A DNA stretch of 64,000 bases from Thermoplasmata archaeon. Lineage in GTDB: Archaea > Thermoplasmatota > Thermoplasmata > Lutacidiplasmatales > UBA184. The stretch is from the NCBI GenBank assembly GCA_021817605.1, contig JAKAUN010000005.1, forward strand, positions 1 through 64,000, written 5' to 3'. A program made the translations under genes and the position numbers. Under the pieces are notes generated by a model. The model did no database searches. It saw nothing but the letters and a program-made list of their open reading frames with translations, and had not been told where the DNA came from. Shown piece after piece: positions 42,164 through 48,797 of the stretch; the stretch's first letter is position 1, and the number at the start of each line of letters is the position of its first letter.

Positions 42164-42186
42164 CCTCCCGCCCGAGCATCGAGGTC

Positions 42187-42390
42187 GTGGTCGAGGTCGC
42201 CCGCGCGGGCCGTCCCGAGATACGCCGCGAGGAGGTTCTTCCAGGGACGACGGTCCGGGAGCTGCTTCGGCGTATCGGACGTGCCCCGGAGGGCTGCGCC
42301 GTGCTCGTGGACGAGGTCTCCGTGCCGCTCGACCTTCCTCTCGAGCACGCGGTGAGGCTGGTCGTGGTGCCTACCTTCTCGGGCGGATAG
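42187..42390 (+). CDS. ThiS/MoaD-like small modifier ending in Gly-Gly
   Basis: A 67-residue ubiquitin-fold protein: strand MVEVARAGRPEIRREEV, helix VRELLRRIG, strand CAVLVDEVSV, and a C-terminal VRLVVVPTFSGG. The Gly-Gly end is what E1-like enzymes adenylate in sulfur carriers (ThiS, MoaD, Urm1) and in archaeal SAMPs. It may serve in tRNA thiolation, molybdopterin synthesis or protein conjugation. The start is GTG 42187, with GAGG just upstream; the open frame extends farther back into the tRNA, so the exact start is uncertain. It follows tRNA-Ser(CGA) by only 23 nt. Confidence 0.8.
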   Translation: MVEVARAGRPEIRREEVLPGTTVRELLRRIGRAPEGCAVLVDEVSVPLDLPLEHAVRLVVVPTFSGG

Positions 42391-42465
42391 GTAGGCGACC
42401 CTTGTTGCGTGAGGACACAACAGGTTAAGGTGCGGACACGGTCCCTTCCAGGGCGAAGGCGCGGG

Positions 42466-43725
42466 ATGAGAGCCGAATGCCCGGTCTGCGAGTCGGCCCT
42501 GGACGGGGCCGTCACGCACTGTCGCGGCTGCGGCTACCCGACCTCGCTCTCTGCGCGTCTGGGTGAGGGAAGTTCCCTCGCACCCGCCTCGACCCCGGCG
42601 GGGCCGGCCGTGTCGGGCCCGAATGCCCCGACCCCGGCTCCCTCGGGCGCGACCGCCGCCGTGGCTCTCGCCGAGACAACCGCGCGGGAGGTCCATCGCA
42701 AGGCGGAGGCTCTGGCTCGCCTCGGGGCGGACACCTCGCCCGTTGCCTCCTCGCTGTGCGAGGCGATGACTCAGGAGAGCACCGGGCAGATCGATCGGGC
42801 CGTGGAAATACTTCGGTCGGCGGACCAGGAGGCCGACGCGAGCCTGCGGAGCACGGTCCGGGCCCGTGTGGACCGCCTCAAGCAACGTCGTTCCAAGCTC
42901 ACCGAGGCCGGCGTGGAGCTTCCCCCGGACCCGACGAGCGAGCGGCTCGAGGGTGCCCTGCCGTCCGACGACCCGGCGCAGGCTGCGGAGCTCCTTCGGG
43001 AGGGCGAAGAGAAGCTCGCGACCGTAGAGGGCCAGTGGCATGGCCTCGAGCAGGTCTTCCAGGAGGTCTCAGCGCTGCGCGCCCTCGCGTCGAAGCTGGG
43101 CCTCTCGGTCGAGGGCGTACCTTCTCGTGTGGAGGAGTCCAAGCGCCTCCTTGCTTCCGGCCAAGTGAGAGCCGATCGCGTCGCGCGGGTGGCCCGCGAG
43201 ACGACCGAGGAGCTCGAGCTGCTGGGCCGGGCCCTCGCGCCGCATGCGGAGGCAGAGTTGGGCCGCCTCGGCGAGATGCTCAAGACCTCCCCGGACGACC
43301 CCGCCGAAAGAAATCGAGCGAGGGCGATCCGGGGGCGCGCCGCGCGAGACCTCGCTTCCGGTCACCTGGCCGACGTTTTGCGGGCGGTCGAAGAGCTGCG
43401 CGCGCTGCTCCCGGCGAAGGCTGCCGGCGAGGGCGGGGCGGTGTCCTCGGCTCCGACGGGGCCCGCTGCGGGCGTGGCGGAGCTGCCGTCCCCCGCAGCC
43501 TCGACGGCGGCACGCTCGGATGTCTCCGTTGACACCCTCCTGGCCAAGGCCCGGGGCTTCGCCGTGAAGGTCCGGTCACTACCCCCGGACAGCGAGGCCG
43601 GTCGCCAAGCCGCGGCCCAGATCAAGGAGGCGGCCGAACTGTTGCGTCAGGGCCGCCTGGTCGAGGCGGACCAGGCTCTTACCCGCCTTATGCGTACACT
43701 CGCCTCCCCCGGAGGGACGAACTGA
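42466..43725 (+). CDS. Zinc-ribbon coiled-coil protein
   Basis: A 419-residue protein starting at ATG 42466 (MRAECPVCES). One zinc ribbon (CPVCESALDGAVTHCRGCG) is followed by a Pro/Ala-rich linker and a long helical region (about residues 80-340) rich in Ala, Arg, Glu and Leu with heptad-like spacing, including LRSTVRARVDRLKQRRSKL. Another helical segment closes the protein. Function is unknown; a structural or scaffold role is likely. The next gene starts 2 nt after its stop, so the two are one operon. Confidence 0.72.
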   Translation: MRAECPVCESALDGAVTHCRGCGYPTSLSARLGEGSSLAPASTPAGPAVSGPNAPTPAPSGATAAVALAETTAREVHRKAEALARLGADTSPVASSLCEAMTQESTGQIDRAVEILRSADQEADASLRSTVRARVDRLKQRRSKLTEAGVELPPDPTSERLEGALPSDDPAQAAELLREGEEKLATVEGQWHGLEQVFQEVSALRALASKLGLSVEGVPSRVEESKRLLASGQVRADRVARVARETTEELELLGRALAPHAEAELGRLGEMLKTSPDDPAERNRARAIRGRAARDLASGHLADVLRAVEELRALLPAKAAGEGGAVSSAPTGPAAGVAELPSPAASTAARSDVSVDTLLAKARGFAVKVRSLPPDSEAGRQAAAQIKEAAELLRQGRLVEADQALTRLMRTLASPGGTN

Positions 43726-43727
43726 CG

Positions 43728-45230
43728 ATGCCGCAGGAATCGAGCCCCTTCCTCGGGCCACGGAAACGCCTCAACGAGATCCTCGCGCGCGCCGTCCCTC
43801 TCGAGCGCGACGGCTTCCCGTTCGGCTCGCTTCACCTGAGAAACCTGTTCGAGGAAGAGGCGCGCGCCGGCCAGCTCGAGAGTGCCGAGGCGGTCGTCGA
43901 GCGGGCGGGGGCCCTCCTGGCGCTCGCCGAGCACTCCTGGGCGCCGCTACGGCGGCTCCTCAGCGAGTTCGACGGGCTTCGCGACCTCGCCGAGGCCGCC
44001 GGCATGGACCTCGGCAAGGTCGATGCGCAGACAGGCAACCCTCGTGCCGTGCTCCTTCGTCCGCCGATCTCCGAGGCGACCCTCGAAGCGACCGAACGAT
44101 CGGTCCAGGTCGGCCTCACCACGTTGCGCGAGGCGCTTCCACCCTACCTCGTAGAGCAGGCGCGGAGCCTCGGCCGCTGGGCCCGCGAGGCCGAGGCCCG
44201 CGACGAGGAGATCGGCGAGATCGCCACCGAGGTGCGACGCGTCGTCCAGGGTCTCCACGACCTCGACCTAAGGTCGGCGGCGGGAGCCGTCGGAGCCGCT
44301 CGCAGGGCCATCGCGCGCCGCGCCGGGCCCACCGGCGTACCCTCCGTCCCCGTCCCTGAGGAGGAGGCGATCCTCCTCGAAGCGCACAGCCTCGCCCGTC
44401 GACTTCCGTGGCACGATCCCCTCTCTCGGGAGCATCGCTCCGGGCCCGGTGGCGGCCTCGACGGCTCCGGGGGAGAGGACGGAGAGGCGGGAGTCATCTC
44501 GCCCGAAGCGGAGGTCGATGCTCTCTGGGCCGAGGTCGATCGTCTGGTCCGCGAGCGGGAGCTTGCCGCGACAGGGCCCCTGCTCGCGGTCGCCGGCCCC
44601 TCCCTCACGGTCTCGCCCCCGGTAGAGATTCCCGCGATCGCCCAGGAGGCGAGCGCGCCCACCGACACCCACGGGAGCGAGGTGCCCCCGCTCGGCGACC
44701 CACCCGGTACTCCTGCGATGCCGGCGCCGCAGTTCCCGGCCCGGGCCGAGCCGGCCGTCGCGGACGGCCCATCTCCGCGGGAGGTTTCTCCTCCCGAGGA
44801 AGCGATCGGCGACCCCACGGGTCGCTGGCTGCCCGCAGGAGCCCTGCTCGAGGAGATCACGGTCTCCGCCGGGGCCCCTGAAGAGGCGACCGACGCCGAC
44901 CCGCTTTCCGCCAGCTCCGCTGGCCTTTCCCTTCCCGCTGCCAAGGGGGAGTCGCTGGACGCGCCCCCGACGGCCGTCGCCGCGCCCTCGGAGCGAGCCC
45001 ATCTTGCGGAGCCGTCGTCTCCGTCGGTCCCGGGGAGAGCCTCCCCCGCGAACGGCACGCCGAGAACCGTGGGCCTGGACCCGGACCGGGCACGGCCTCC
45101 TCGCTGGATGAGCCGGATCTCGATCTCCGCCGCCTACGTACCGCCGGAGCCCTACGCGCCCGGGACCCGCCGGGCGCCTCGGCCGCAGCGTCAGCGTCCT
45201 CGCCGCGCGCGCTCGAGGCACCGAAGGTAA
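43728..45230 (+). CDS. Helical hypothetical protein, partner of zinc-ribbon coiled-coil
   Basis: A 500-residue protein. Residues 1-210 are predicted helical (for example LFEEEARAGQLESAEAVVERAGALLALAEH), probably a bundle or coiled coil. About 210-500 are low-complexity Pro/Ala/Ser-rich, ending in a very basic tail (RRAPRPQRQRPRRARSRHRR). No known domain was recognised. Its start lies 2 nt after the preceding zinc-ribbon gene. The basic tail might bind RNA, DNA or membrane. It is followed by gar1 and tfb. Confidence 0.65.
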   Translation: MPQESSPFLGPRKRLNEILARAVPLERDGFPFGSLHLRNLFEEEARAGQLESAEAVVERAGALLALAEHSWAPLRRLLSEFDGLRDLAEAAGMDLGKVDAQTGNPRAVLLRPPISEATLEATERSVQVGLTTLREALPPYLVEQARSLGRWAREAEARDEEIGEIATEVRRVVQGLHDLDLRSAAGAVGAARRAIARRAGPTGVPSVPVPEEEAILLEAHSLARRLPWHDPLSREHRSGPGGGLDGSGGEDGEAGVISPEAEVDALWAEVDRLVRERELAATGPLLAVAGPSLTVSPPVEIPAIAQEASAPTDTHGSEVPPLGDPPGTPAMPAPQFPARAEPAVADGPSPREVSPPEEAIGDPTGRWLPAGALLEEITVSAGAPEEATDADPLSASSAGLSLPAAKGESLDAPPTAVAAPSERAHLAEPSSPSVPGRASPANGTPRTVGLDPDRARPPRWMSRISISAAYVPPEPYAPGTRRAPRPQRQRPRRARSRHRR

Positions 45231-45254
45231 GGCTCATATACCTTCAGAAAATGG

Positions 45255-45262
45255 TATATATT
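45255..45262 (+). promoter_or_regulatory. TATA box of gar1-tfb
   Basis: TATATATT, a strong archaeal TATA element; transcription should start near 45285. This places the TTG at 45265 upstream of the transcript and favours GTG 45298 as the Gar1 start. Confidence 0.7.
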
Positions 45263-45297
45263 ACTTGACGCGAGCGCGCGGCCGCCCGCAGTCATCG

Positions 45298-45531
45298 GTG
45301 GCGGGCACCGTTGTAGGGTTCCCTCCCTCGGGTAACGTGACCGTGCGCTCGGAGACCGAACAGTTCCCGGGCGAAGGCTCGCCGGTGAACGATCCGCGCG
45401 GCGCTCCGCTCGGTCGGGTCGCGAGGGTCTTCGGTCCGGTCTCCCGACCCTACTGGAGCGTCCGTCCTCGTCGTCAGATCTCGCCGGCGGAAGCGGCTGC
45501 GTTGCTGGGGAGGAGCCTTACCAGCGCATGA
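45298..45531 (+). CDS. gar1: H/ACA RNA-protein complex component Gar1
   Basis: Binds Cbf5 in the H/ACA complex that makes pseudouridine in rRNA and tRNA under guide RNA. The 77-residue protein has the beta-barrel signature: [47 protein letters not shown], and a C-terminal helix. [11 protein letters not shown] is the hallmark. The start GTG 45298 follows the TATA box by about 36 nt; the frame reads back to TTG 45265, which would lie upstream of the expected transcription start. The tfb ATG overlaps its stop by 4 nt, a linkage common in Euryarchaeota. Confidence 0.88.
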   Translation: MAGTVVGFPPSGNVTVRSETEQFPGEGSPVNDPRGAPLGRVARVFGPVSRPYWSVRPRRQISPAEAAALLGRSLTSA

Positions 45532-46514
45532 GCGGCAAGGGCCCGGCCCCTCCGGAGGATGGCGGACGGCTCCCCGAGCACCCCGTCCCGCGAGCCGAGG
45601 ACATGGCCGTCGCCACGCGCTGCACGAGCTGCGGCTCTTCGCATCTGACCCGCGACTACGAGCGAGGTGAGCTCGTCTGCGACGAGTGCGGCCTCGTCCT
45701 CGAGGACGCGATGATCGACCAGGGCCCGGAGTGGCGCGCCTTCGACGCCGAGCAGGGGGAGAAGCGCGCACGCACCGGCGCGCCGTCGACGCTCACGATC
45801 CACGACAAGGGACTCTCGACCGAGATCGGGTGGAAGAACCGCGACCCGTTCGGCAAGTCGATCCCCACGCGCAACCGCGCGCAGCTCTACCGCCTGCGCA
45901 AGTGGCAGCGACGCATCCGCGTCTCCAACGCGACGGAGCGCAACCTGGCCTTCGCGCTCGCCGAGCTCGACCGCATCGCCTCGGGCATGGCGCTCCCGCG
46001 CAACGTTCGGGAGACCGCCGCGATGATCTACCGCAAGGCGGTCAACAAGAACCTCATCCGCGGCCGCTCGATCGAAGGGGTCGTCGCCGCCTCCCTCTAC
46101 GGCAGCTGCCGCCAGTGCAACGTCCCCCGGACCCTGGACGAGATCGCCTCGAAGTCGCGCATCGGTCGCAAGGAGATCGGGCGCACCTACCGCTTCATGA
46201 CCCGCGAGCTGCGCCTTCGGCTCCTTCCCACGCGCCCGCAGGACTACATCCAGAGGTTCTGCTCCGAGCTCAAGCTCAAGGGCGAGATCCAGTCCCGCGC
46301 GAACGAGATCCTCAAGGAGGCGACCGAGCGCGAGCTCACCAGCGGGAGGGGCCCGACCGGCGTCGCCGCCGCAGCGATCTACATCGCCAGCGTCCAGTGC
46401 GCCGAGCGCCGCACGCAGCGCGAGGTCGCCGAGGTCGCGGGTGTCACCGAAGTGACGATCCGCAACCGCTACAAGGAGCTCACGGACAAGCTCAAGCTGC
46501 GCGTGATGCTCTAG
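45528..46514 (+). CDS. tfb: Transcription initiation factor IIB
   Basis: Archaeal TFB recruits RNA polymerase to TBP-bound TATA promoters. The 328-residue protein has an N-terminal zinc ribbon (CTSCGSSHL and CDECGLVL, about residues 32-55), a B-finger/reader region ([10 protein letters not shown]), and two cyclin-like repeats (about 125-220 and 225-325) with [16 protein letters not shown] and [16 protein letters not shown], the conserved repeat signatures. Length and order match the family. It is coupled to gar1 by a 4-nt overlap and followed by a strong stem-loop. Confidence 0.96.
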   Translation: MSGKGPAPPEDGGRLPEHPVPRAEDMAVATRCTSCGSSHLTRDYERGELVCDECGLVLEDAMIDQGPEWRAFDAEQGEKRARTGAPSTLTIHDKGLSTEIGWKNRDPFGKSIPTRNRAQLYRLRKWQRRIRVSNATERNLAFALAELDRIASGMALPRNVRETAAMIYRKAVNKNLIRGRSIEGVVAASLYGSCRQCNVPRTLDEIASKSRIGRKEIGRTYRFMTRELRLRLLPTRPQDYIQRFCSELKLKGEIQSRANEILKEATERELTSGRGPTGVAAAAIYIASVQCAERRTQREVAEVAGVTEVTIRNRYKELTDKLKLRVML

Positions 46515-46517
46515 CGG

Positions 46518-46548
46518 GCCGCCGACGGGAGGCCTCCCGTCGGGCGGC
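46518..46548 (+). terminator. Stem-loop after tfb
   Basis: A perfect palindrome, CCGACGGGAGG/CCTCCCGTCGG (46522-46543), extended by GCCG on the left and, after one bulged G, GCGGC on the right. It begins 4 nt after the tfb stop, and a TTAAAC stretch follows. It is likely a transcript 3' end. Confidence 0.55.
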
Positions 46549-46650
46549 TTAAACGACGACGGCCTCACGGCTACGCCTTCGAGCGCAGGACCCACGGGGC
46601 GACGCTCGGCCCGATCTCCTCCGGGAAGTTCCGTTTTACCTCCCGCCACG

Positions 46651-46659
46651 GTATTTTAT
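46651..46659 (+). promoter_or_regulatory. TATA box of purN
   Basis: GTATTTTAT centred about 27 nt before GTG 46682, so the purN transcript is probably leaderless. Confidence 0.6.
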
Positions 46660-46681
46660 CGTCGGTCGCTCTCCTCCGAAC

Positions 46682-47350
46682 GTGCCGGCCCCTCCCCTCT
46701 CGGTGGCGGTCCTCGTCTCGGGCGAGGGGACGACCTTAGACGGCCTCGCGGAGCTGGCGAGCGGGGGCGCCATGCCGGTGAGGATCGTCCTGGTCGCCTG
46801 CGACCGGCCGAACGCCCCGGCGATCGAGCGGGCGCGTCGCCGGGGGCTCCGTACGATCGTTCTGCCGTTCCGCGGGAGCGAGCCCTCCGAGTGGTCCCGT
46901 ACGCTCAGCCACGAGCTCGAGTCTGCCGGAACCGATCTGGTCGTCCTCGCCGGGTTTCTTTCGGTGCTTCCGCCCACCTTCACGGAGCGGTGGACGGGAC
47001 GTACGATCAACGTCCACCCGTCGCTGCTCCCCCGGTTCGGCGGGCCGGGACTCTACGGTGCCAAGGTCCATCGGGCGGTGCTCGACGCCGGCGCCACCGA
47101 GACCGGCGCGACCGTCCACGTCGTGACCCAGGACGTCGACCGCGGTCCGATCCTGGGCCAGGTGAGCCTGCCGGTCCGTCCTTCGGACACCCCCGAGTCG
47201 CTGCGCGAGCGGCTCCATCCCCACGAGGTCCGCCTGTTGGCGGAGGTGCTGGGCCGGTTCGCCGATGGGACGTTCCCGCTTCCTTACCCGGTCCCGGTCA
47301 GGGCCCCGGCCCCGCTCGGGGCCGGCCCCGCTGCCTCGGACCCTGCCTAG
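46682..47350 (+). CDS. purN: Phosphoribosylglycinamide formyltransferase
   Basis: Transfers a formyl group from 10-formyltetrahydrofolate to GAR in purine synthesis. The 222-residue protein has VLVSGEGTTLDGL (phosphate-binding N-terminus), VLAGFLSVLPPTF, the catalytic triad region INVHPSLLPRFGG with the conserved His, and a GATVHVVTQDVDRGPILGQ segment with the conserved Asp. The C-terminus is Pro/Ala-rich and longer than usual. The start is GTG 46682, with a TATA box 27 nt upstream. No other pur genes are adjacent. Confidence 0.93.
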   Translation: MPAPPLSVAVLVSGEGTTLDGLAELASGGAMPVRIVLVACDRPNAPAIERARRRGLRTIVLPFRGSEPSEWSRTLSHELESAGTDLVVLAGFLSVLPPTFTERWTGRTINVHPSLLPRFGGPGLYGAKVHRAVLDAGATETGATVHVVTQDVDRGPILGQVSLPVRPSDTPESLRERLHPHEVRLLAEVLGRFADGTFPLPYPVPVRAPAPLGAGPAASDPA

Positions 47351-47811
47351 ACCGTCCGCGCGACGCCCGACCGGCCGCTCCCGGGGCGGTGGGACACGTC
47401 GGCGGTGCCGGTTTGGCTCAGGAGGTCCTCGAGGGGGACGGTGCGCGGCGGCAGCGCCACGCGCAGCCGGTGGCGGGTCGTCTTCGGGGGGAACGGCTCG
47501 CCCCGGGTCGCGCGGCGGACGACCTCCTCCTTGGCGATCGGCGGGCCGGGCCGCCACGGCTCGAGGTCAACCTCGTCGCTGTCGTAGTCGAAGACCCAGG
47601 CGGCCGCCCAGTGGGCGCCGAGACGACGCAACGCCTCGACCCGGTGGTGCCCGTTCAGGATCACGAGCGAGCCGCGAGCGACCCAGATCGGCTCGTCGAA
47701 GGAGCCCGAACGGCGCAGCCGTCGCACGAGCTGCTCGACCTTGCGCGGGTCGTACTCCTCGTGTCCCTTGAGGCGCTCGATCGGGACGAGCGCGAACTCG
47801 GGCGCGCTCAC
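47347..47811 (-). CDS. ParB-like SerK-type protein
   Basis: A 154-residue protein of the ParB/sulfiredoxin-fold group that includes archaeal free-serine kinases (SerK). It has FALVPIERLKGHEEYDPRKVEQL and the hallmark VILNGHHRVEALRRLG, where the His residues and upstream acidic residue act in phosphotransfer. In SerK, serine is phosphorylated with ADP or ATP. The start is GTG 47811, overlapping the stop of the FAD-subunit gene by 4 nt, so it is the last gene of the molybdenum hydroxylase operon. Serine-kinase activity is inferred from family resemblance. Confidence 0.8.
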   Translation of the reverse strand: MSAPEFALVPIERLKGHEEYDPRKVEQLVRRLRRSGSFDEPIWVARGSLVILNGHHRVEALRRLGAHWAAAWVFDYDSDEVDLEPWRPGPPIAKEEVVRRATRGEPFPPKTTRHRLRVALPPRTVPLEDLLSQTGTADVSHRPGSGRSGVARTV

Positions 47812-48794
47812 GCCCCGGCTCCCGGGGGCCGGGCCTCGGCGAGGGCGCGACGGACGTAGACGGAAACCATGCGACGTCGGTAGTCGGGGAGCAGGAAGGT
47901 GTTGTGCACCGGCCGGACCGCGCGCGCCACCGCCTCCCCGAGAGCCCGCAGTTCCGCGTCGTCGAGCGCGCTTCCTTCGAGCGGCCCGGTGAGCTCGTCG
48001 AACCGGCGGGGGAAAGTCTCCGCGCCTCCGACGGCGAGCCGGAGCTCGGTTGCCCTGCCGTCCTGCCATCGTGCTGCGACCGCCACCCCGAGCTCGGGGA
48101 AGTCGAACGACGGACGGACGCGCAACTTGAGATAACGGCCGCGACGCCCCCGCGCCGAGCGGGGAAGGTGGACCGCCACGAGCAGCTCGCCGGGCGCGAG
48201 CGTGAGCCGTCGGATCCCGTCGCCCGAGGCGTCGTAGAGCTCGGCGAGCGGCACGCGACGCCGTCCGGAGGGGCCGGCGAGCTCGACCTCGGCGTCCGAG
48301 ACGAGCAGCGCGGGGGCGAGGTCGCCGGAGAAGGTCGCGTAACAGCGCTCCTTCTGCGGGACGACGTGGCAACGGTCGCCGTCCGCCTTGAGGCAGAAGC
48401 CGAGGCTCGCGCGCCAGAAGTAGCTCTGGTTGAAGAAGAAGCACCGGGTCTCGACCAAGAGGTTGCCGCCGACCGTCCCGCTCGCGCGGACGAGGGGCGT
48501 CGCGACCGAGTCGAGCGCGTCCGAGAGCGCCGGGAACTCGCGTCGAAGATCGCTGTCGCGCTCGAGGTCGGCGAGACGCGCCATCGCCCCGAGGCGGTCG
48601 AGCGAGTGGCCCCCGAGCTCTCCGACCCGGTCGAGGGCGACCAGGTGGCCCTTGACATTGAGATGCATCTTGTAGTTCGGCAGGAGGTCGGTCCCCCCGG
48701 CCAGGTAGTCGAACCGGCCGGAGAGCTCGCGGACGAGGGCCATCGTCTCCTCCACGGAGCTCGGGCGGTGGAGCTCGAACGGGTCGAGGTGCAT
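47808..48794 (-). CDS. Molybdenum hydroxylase FAD subunit with 4-hydroxybenzoyl-CoA-reductase-type Cys loop
   Basis: A 328-residue FAD-binding subunit. YLAGGTDLLPNYK and SVATPLVRASGTVGGNLL are the FAD-binding motifs of this family. Between them and the C-terminal half is an inserted loop holding Cys118, Cys134, Cys142 and Cys151 (spacing 16, 8, 9), followed by SGDLAPALL. This spacing is what I recall for the extra [4Fe-4S]-binding cysteines of 4-hydroxybenzoyl-CoA reductase beta subunit (Cys122, 138, 146, 155 in Thauera); xanthine dehydrogenase and CO dehydrogenase lack them. The enzyme may therefore remove the hydroxyl group of 4-hydroxybenzoyl-CoA or act on a similar substrate. Coupled to neighbours by overlaps. 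Confidence 0.88.
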   Translation of the reverse strand: MHLDPFELHRPSSVEETMALVRELSGRFDYLAGGTDLLPNYKMHLNVKGHLVALDRVGELGGHSLDRLGAMARLADLERDSDLRREFPALSDALDSVATPLVRASGTVGGNLLVETRCFFFNQSYFWRASLGFCLKADGDRCHVVPQKERCYATFSGDLAPALLVSDAEVELAGPSGRRRVPLAELYDASGDGIRRLTLAPGELLVAVHLPRSARGRRGRYLKLRVRPSFDFPELGVAVAARWQDGRATELRLAVGGAETFPRRFDELTGPLEGSALDDAELRALGEAVARAVRPVHNTFLLPDYRRRMVSVYVRRALAEARPPGAGA

Positions 48795-48797
48795 CGC

